From assembly GCF_036858155.1 (NCBI RefSeq), contig NZ_JAAEJX010000009.1, forward strand, positions 1 to 64,000: 64,000 nucleotides of DNA, in the 5' to 3' direction. Positions within the stretch are counted from its first letter, which is position 1. The number at the start of each line of letters is the position of its first letter. Both the position numbers and the translations under genes were made by a program. This document shows, one piece after another, positions 63,923 to 64,000 of this stretch. A model generated the notes under the pieces. The model worked only from the letters and a program-made list of their open reading frames with translations, made no database searches and was not told the origin of the DNA. Source of the stretch: Liberibacter brunswickensis (GTDB lineage: Bacteria > Pseudomonadota > Alphaproteobacteria > Rhizobiales > Rhizobiaceae).

Positions 63923-64000
63923 TTTTGATATTCCTTTCATCATACTAACAAAAAATGATCTATTCTCAATAAATTATAATAATATTCTTTATGAAAATTG

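Noticed and set aside
63923..64000. TPP riboswitch before thiB
   Set aside because: Only about 80 bases are available and no CTGAGA or thi-box core is visible; the window ends too early to decide.

Overview
The window is chromosomal DNA from a reduced, very AT-rich alphaproteobacterium of the order Rhizobiales, most likely a 'Candidatus Liberibacter' species. The evidence is a set of rhizobial gene orders in a strongly AT-biased genome with small gene families: yceD-plsX-fabH-ihfA; a flagellar run flaA-fliH-like-motB-motC-fliK-rem-flgE-flgK-flgL-flaF-flbT-flgD-fliQ-flhA-fliR; NDUFA12-DUF2155; and ruvCAB-tolQRAB-pal-tilS-ftsH-glmM. The species cannot be settled from the sequence alone. No prophage, insertion sequence, CRISPR array or rRNA was seen.

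Layout. 0.2-7 kb: purC, tRNA-Asn, a cation-efflux protein, sodB, ihfA, fabH, plsX and yceD. 7-11.6 kb: bamE translationally coupled to nrdA, then nrdB. 11.8-16.5 kb: a glutamine-synthetase-like enzyme, zwf, pgl and folD. 16.7-33.5 kb: one half of the flagellar regulon on the minus strand, ending in one flagellin gene with a structured leader. 34-39.5 kb: a CAT-anticodon tRNA, then fabD-fabG-acpP-fabF-mltG (minus strand) with a decayed piece of fabF in the acpP-fabF gap. 40-43.5 kb: the manganese importer sitABCD. 43.6-56.2 kb: a long minus-strand block of DUF2155, NDUFA12, glmM, ftsH, tilS, pal, tolB, tolA, tolR, tolQ, ruvB, ruvA and ruvC. 56.4-58.4 kb: tRNA-Arg and a decayed accessory pocket with a broken gene, two similar promoter cassettes, a frameshifted lipoprotein gene and large hairpins. 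58.4-63.9 kb: rppH, a divergent polysaccharide deacetylase and the thiamine transporter thiBPQ.

Most notable points. (1) NrdB carries both residues that mark the class Ic (Mn/Fe) ribonucleotide reductase of Chlamydia, Phe in place of the radical Tyr and Glu in place of the metal-ligand Asp, and the same window encodes a Mn importer. (2) The Tol-Pal system looks uncoupled. TolR has no aspartate in its membrane helix, TolQ lacks a key threonine, Pal has Tyr where the acylated Cys should be, and cpoB and ybgC are absent from their usual places. MotB of the flagellar motor keeps its proton-path Asp. (3) Several sites suggest slippage or phase variation: a 13-bp tandem repeat at the yceD start, a T10 tract in bamE, and an A6 tract that breaks a small lipoprotein gene. 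(4) An 18-codon ORF with its own promoter and a near-perfect Shine-Dalgarno sequence lies before tRNA-Asn. (5) The flagellin leader contains a GC-rich hairpin followed by a U-run just upstream of the ribosome binding site.
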